13,179 bases of DNA, from NCBI GenBank assembly GCA_026770585.1, contig MU647797.1, positions 16,998-30,176 on the forward strand, in the 5' to 3' direction. The number at the start of each line of letters is the position of its first letter. The first letter of the stretch is position 1. The DNA is from Baffinella frigidus. Its lineage: Eukaryota > Cryptophyceae > Cryptomonadales > Baffinellaceae. Made by a program: the position numbers and the translations under genes. Of this stretch, positions 12,459 through 13,179 are shown one piece after another. A model generated the notes under the pieces. That model saw only the letters and a program-made list of their open reading frames with translations. It did no database searches and was not told where the DNA came from.

Positions 12459-12521
12459 CAGGGTGGCGTGGAGCAGCTGGCAGTGGAGACTTGCCACCTC
12501 CTCTGGCCCGGGCGCGACGCC
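12459..12521. repeat. repeat O, copy 2
   Basis: CAGGGTGGCGTGGAGCAGC, CAGTGGAGACTTGCCACCTC, GGGCGCGACGCC; matches 12003-12075. Confidence 0.75.
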
Positions 12522-12629
12522 TCGACGCACGGCGACGATGCTTTGGAAGAGGCTCTCGAGGAGCTTCAAGACGGGGGGCACGATTGTTCTTAACTTCTGG
12601 TTTCTTATCCCTTAACTGTCCAGTAGGCT

Positions 12630-12678
12630 CATACGCCCTACGGTAGGGCCCTAGGACCTGTCTAGGACCTCTTGGTGG
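12630..12678 (+). repeat. dispersed repeat U, copy 2
   Basis: Complement of 9662-9710: CATACGCCCTACGGTAGGGC, CCTAGGACCTGTCTAGGACC, TCTTGGTGG. Confidence 0.8.
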
Positions 12679-12742
12679 TCAAATTTGACCGCCTGGCCAC
12701 TGAAGGGCTATCATAGCCCAGATACCCCTACGACACATGTAG

Positions 12743-12787
12743 GCGGGGGGCGGAGGATAAGGTGGGGGAAGGGGGGGGCGGGGGGGT
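12743..12787 (+). repeat. G-rich run set with G-quadruplex potential
   Basis: Four or more G runs of 4 to 7 bases separated by short spacers (GGGGGG, GGGGG, GGGGGGG, GGGGGG). This fits the G3+N1-7 quadruplex pattern. Formation in vivo is inference. Confidence 0.6.
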
Positions 12788-12837
12788 AGATCGTAGATGA
12801 TCGGTATGCAGGCAGGACTGCGCTCGTCACATTAATA

Positions 12838-12993
12838 GGGTAACGGCCTGAAAATGGGGTAGTCAGGCCTACGGCATTGCCCAGGACCTCCTACCGTAGG
12901 CCGAGACTTTCTGGTCCTAGGGTCCCTCGGCCTACGGTAGGAGGTCCTAGGCAATGCCGTAGGCCTAACTACCCCATTTTCAGGCCGTTAGCC
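12838..12993. mobile_element. 156-bp palindrome element F2, TA target duplication
   Basis: Second copy of F1, same length. Ends GGGTAACGGCCTGAAAATGG / CCATTTTCAGGCCGTTAGCC, TA at 12836-12837 and 12994-12995. Core CCTACSGTAGG at 12890-12900 and 12931-12941. Flanks differ from those of F1, so it is an independent insertion. Confidence 0.9.
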
Positions 12994-13107
12994 TATGAAC
13001 ATCTGCAGGGAGAGTGGGGGGGGGGGTGCGCAGGGCCGGTAAGGCTGCGAAACGTGATGTGTGTAAATGTTTATGTGTCCTTCGCCATCTTTGCGGCGTC
13101 CTAGTCT

Positions 13108-13132
13108 ATCTATTTCTCTCTCTCTCTCTCTC

Positions 13133-13179
<47 letters not shown>
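13108..13179. repeat. CT microsatellite to window end
   Basis: A long (CT)n run with one TTCCTC interruption continues past the window edge. Confidence 0.95.

Noticed and set aside
1-13179. CRISPR array
   Set aside because: Tandem and dispersed repeats exist, but none has regular repeats with unique spacers of constant length, and no cas-like gene is present.

Overview
The window looks like nuclear, non-coding DNA of a eukaryote rather than bacterial or viral DNA. No reading frame exceeds about 175 codons, and none has convincing domain content except a short two-exon candidate. There are many mono-, di- and trinucleotide runs, telomere-like C-rich repeats of the CCCTAAA/CCCCAAA type, GT-AG splice-like sites, and very many short inverted repeats. 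A plant- or alga-type telomere motif and a GC-rich exon candidate next to AT-rich repeats would fit a unicellular alga or related protist. The species cannot be fixed from the sequence alone. Position 1 lies in a CCCCAA array and the window ends in a CT array.

Layout. 1-1980: CCCCAA array, then a GC-rich dispersed repeat (GGTGGTGCAGGAAGC...TGCGCCTCACGC) interrupted by hairpin elements A1 and C and accompanied by hairpin B. 1980-2900: palindrome D1, small palindromes and dispersed repeats. 3026-3681: the only gene-like segment, two in-phase exons separated by an intron filled with a CCCCAAA minisatellite. A duplicated scrap of the second exon's 3' end with the same splice donor lies at 4003-4068. 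3700-8800: dense hairpin elements of families G (126 bp), H (70-bp module) and K, minisatellites and microsatellites. 9025-10400: GC-rich degenerate repeats with GCGACTTT...AAAGTCGC units. 10280-11400: a repeat carrying a CCCCCCGGTRAGY donor-like motif, one copy of which is split by hairpin element E. 11500-13000: palindrome D2, twin 156-bp palindromes F1/F2, further GC-rich repeats, and a G-rich and CT-rich end.

The main biological content is a set of at least six families of very short, nearly fully palindromic, MITE-like elements. Several have exact target-site duplications (TA, or a variable 2-bp sequence), matched copy lengths and visible 'empty site' copies of the host repeat. They have no transposase in the window, so they would be non-autonomous. 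Several families share small internal motifs (AAGTTGAC, TTACTACAC, CCTACSGTAGG) although their ends differ.
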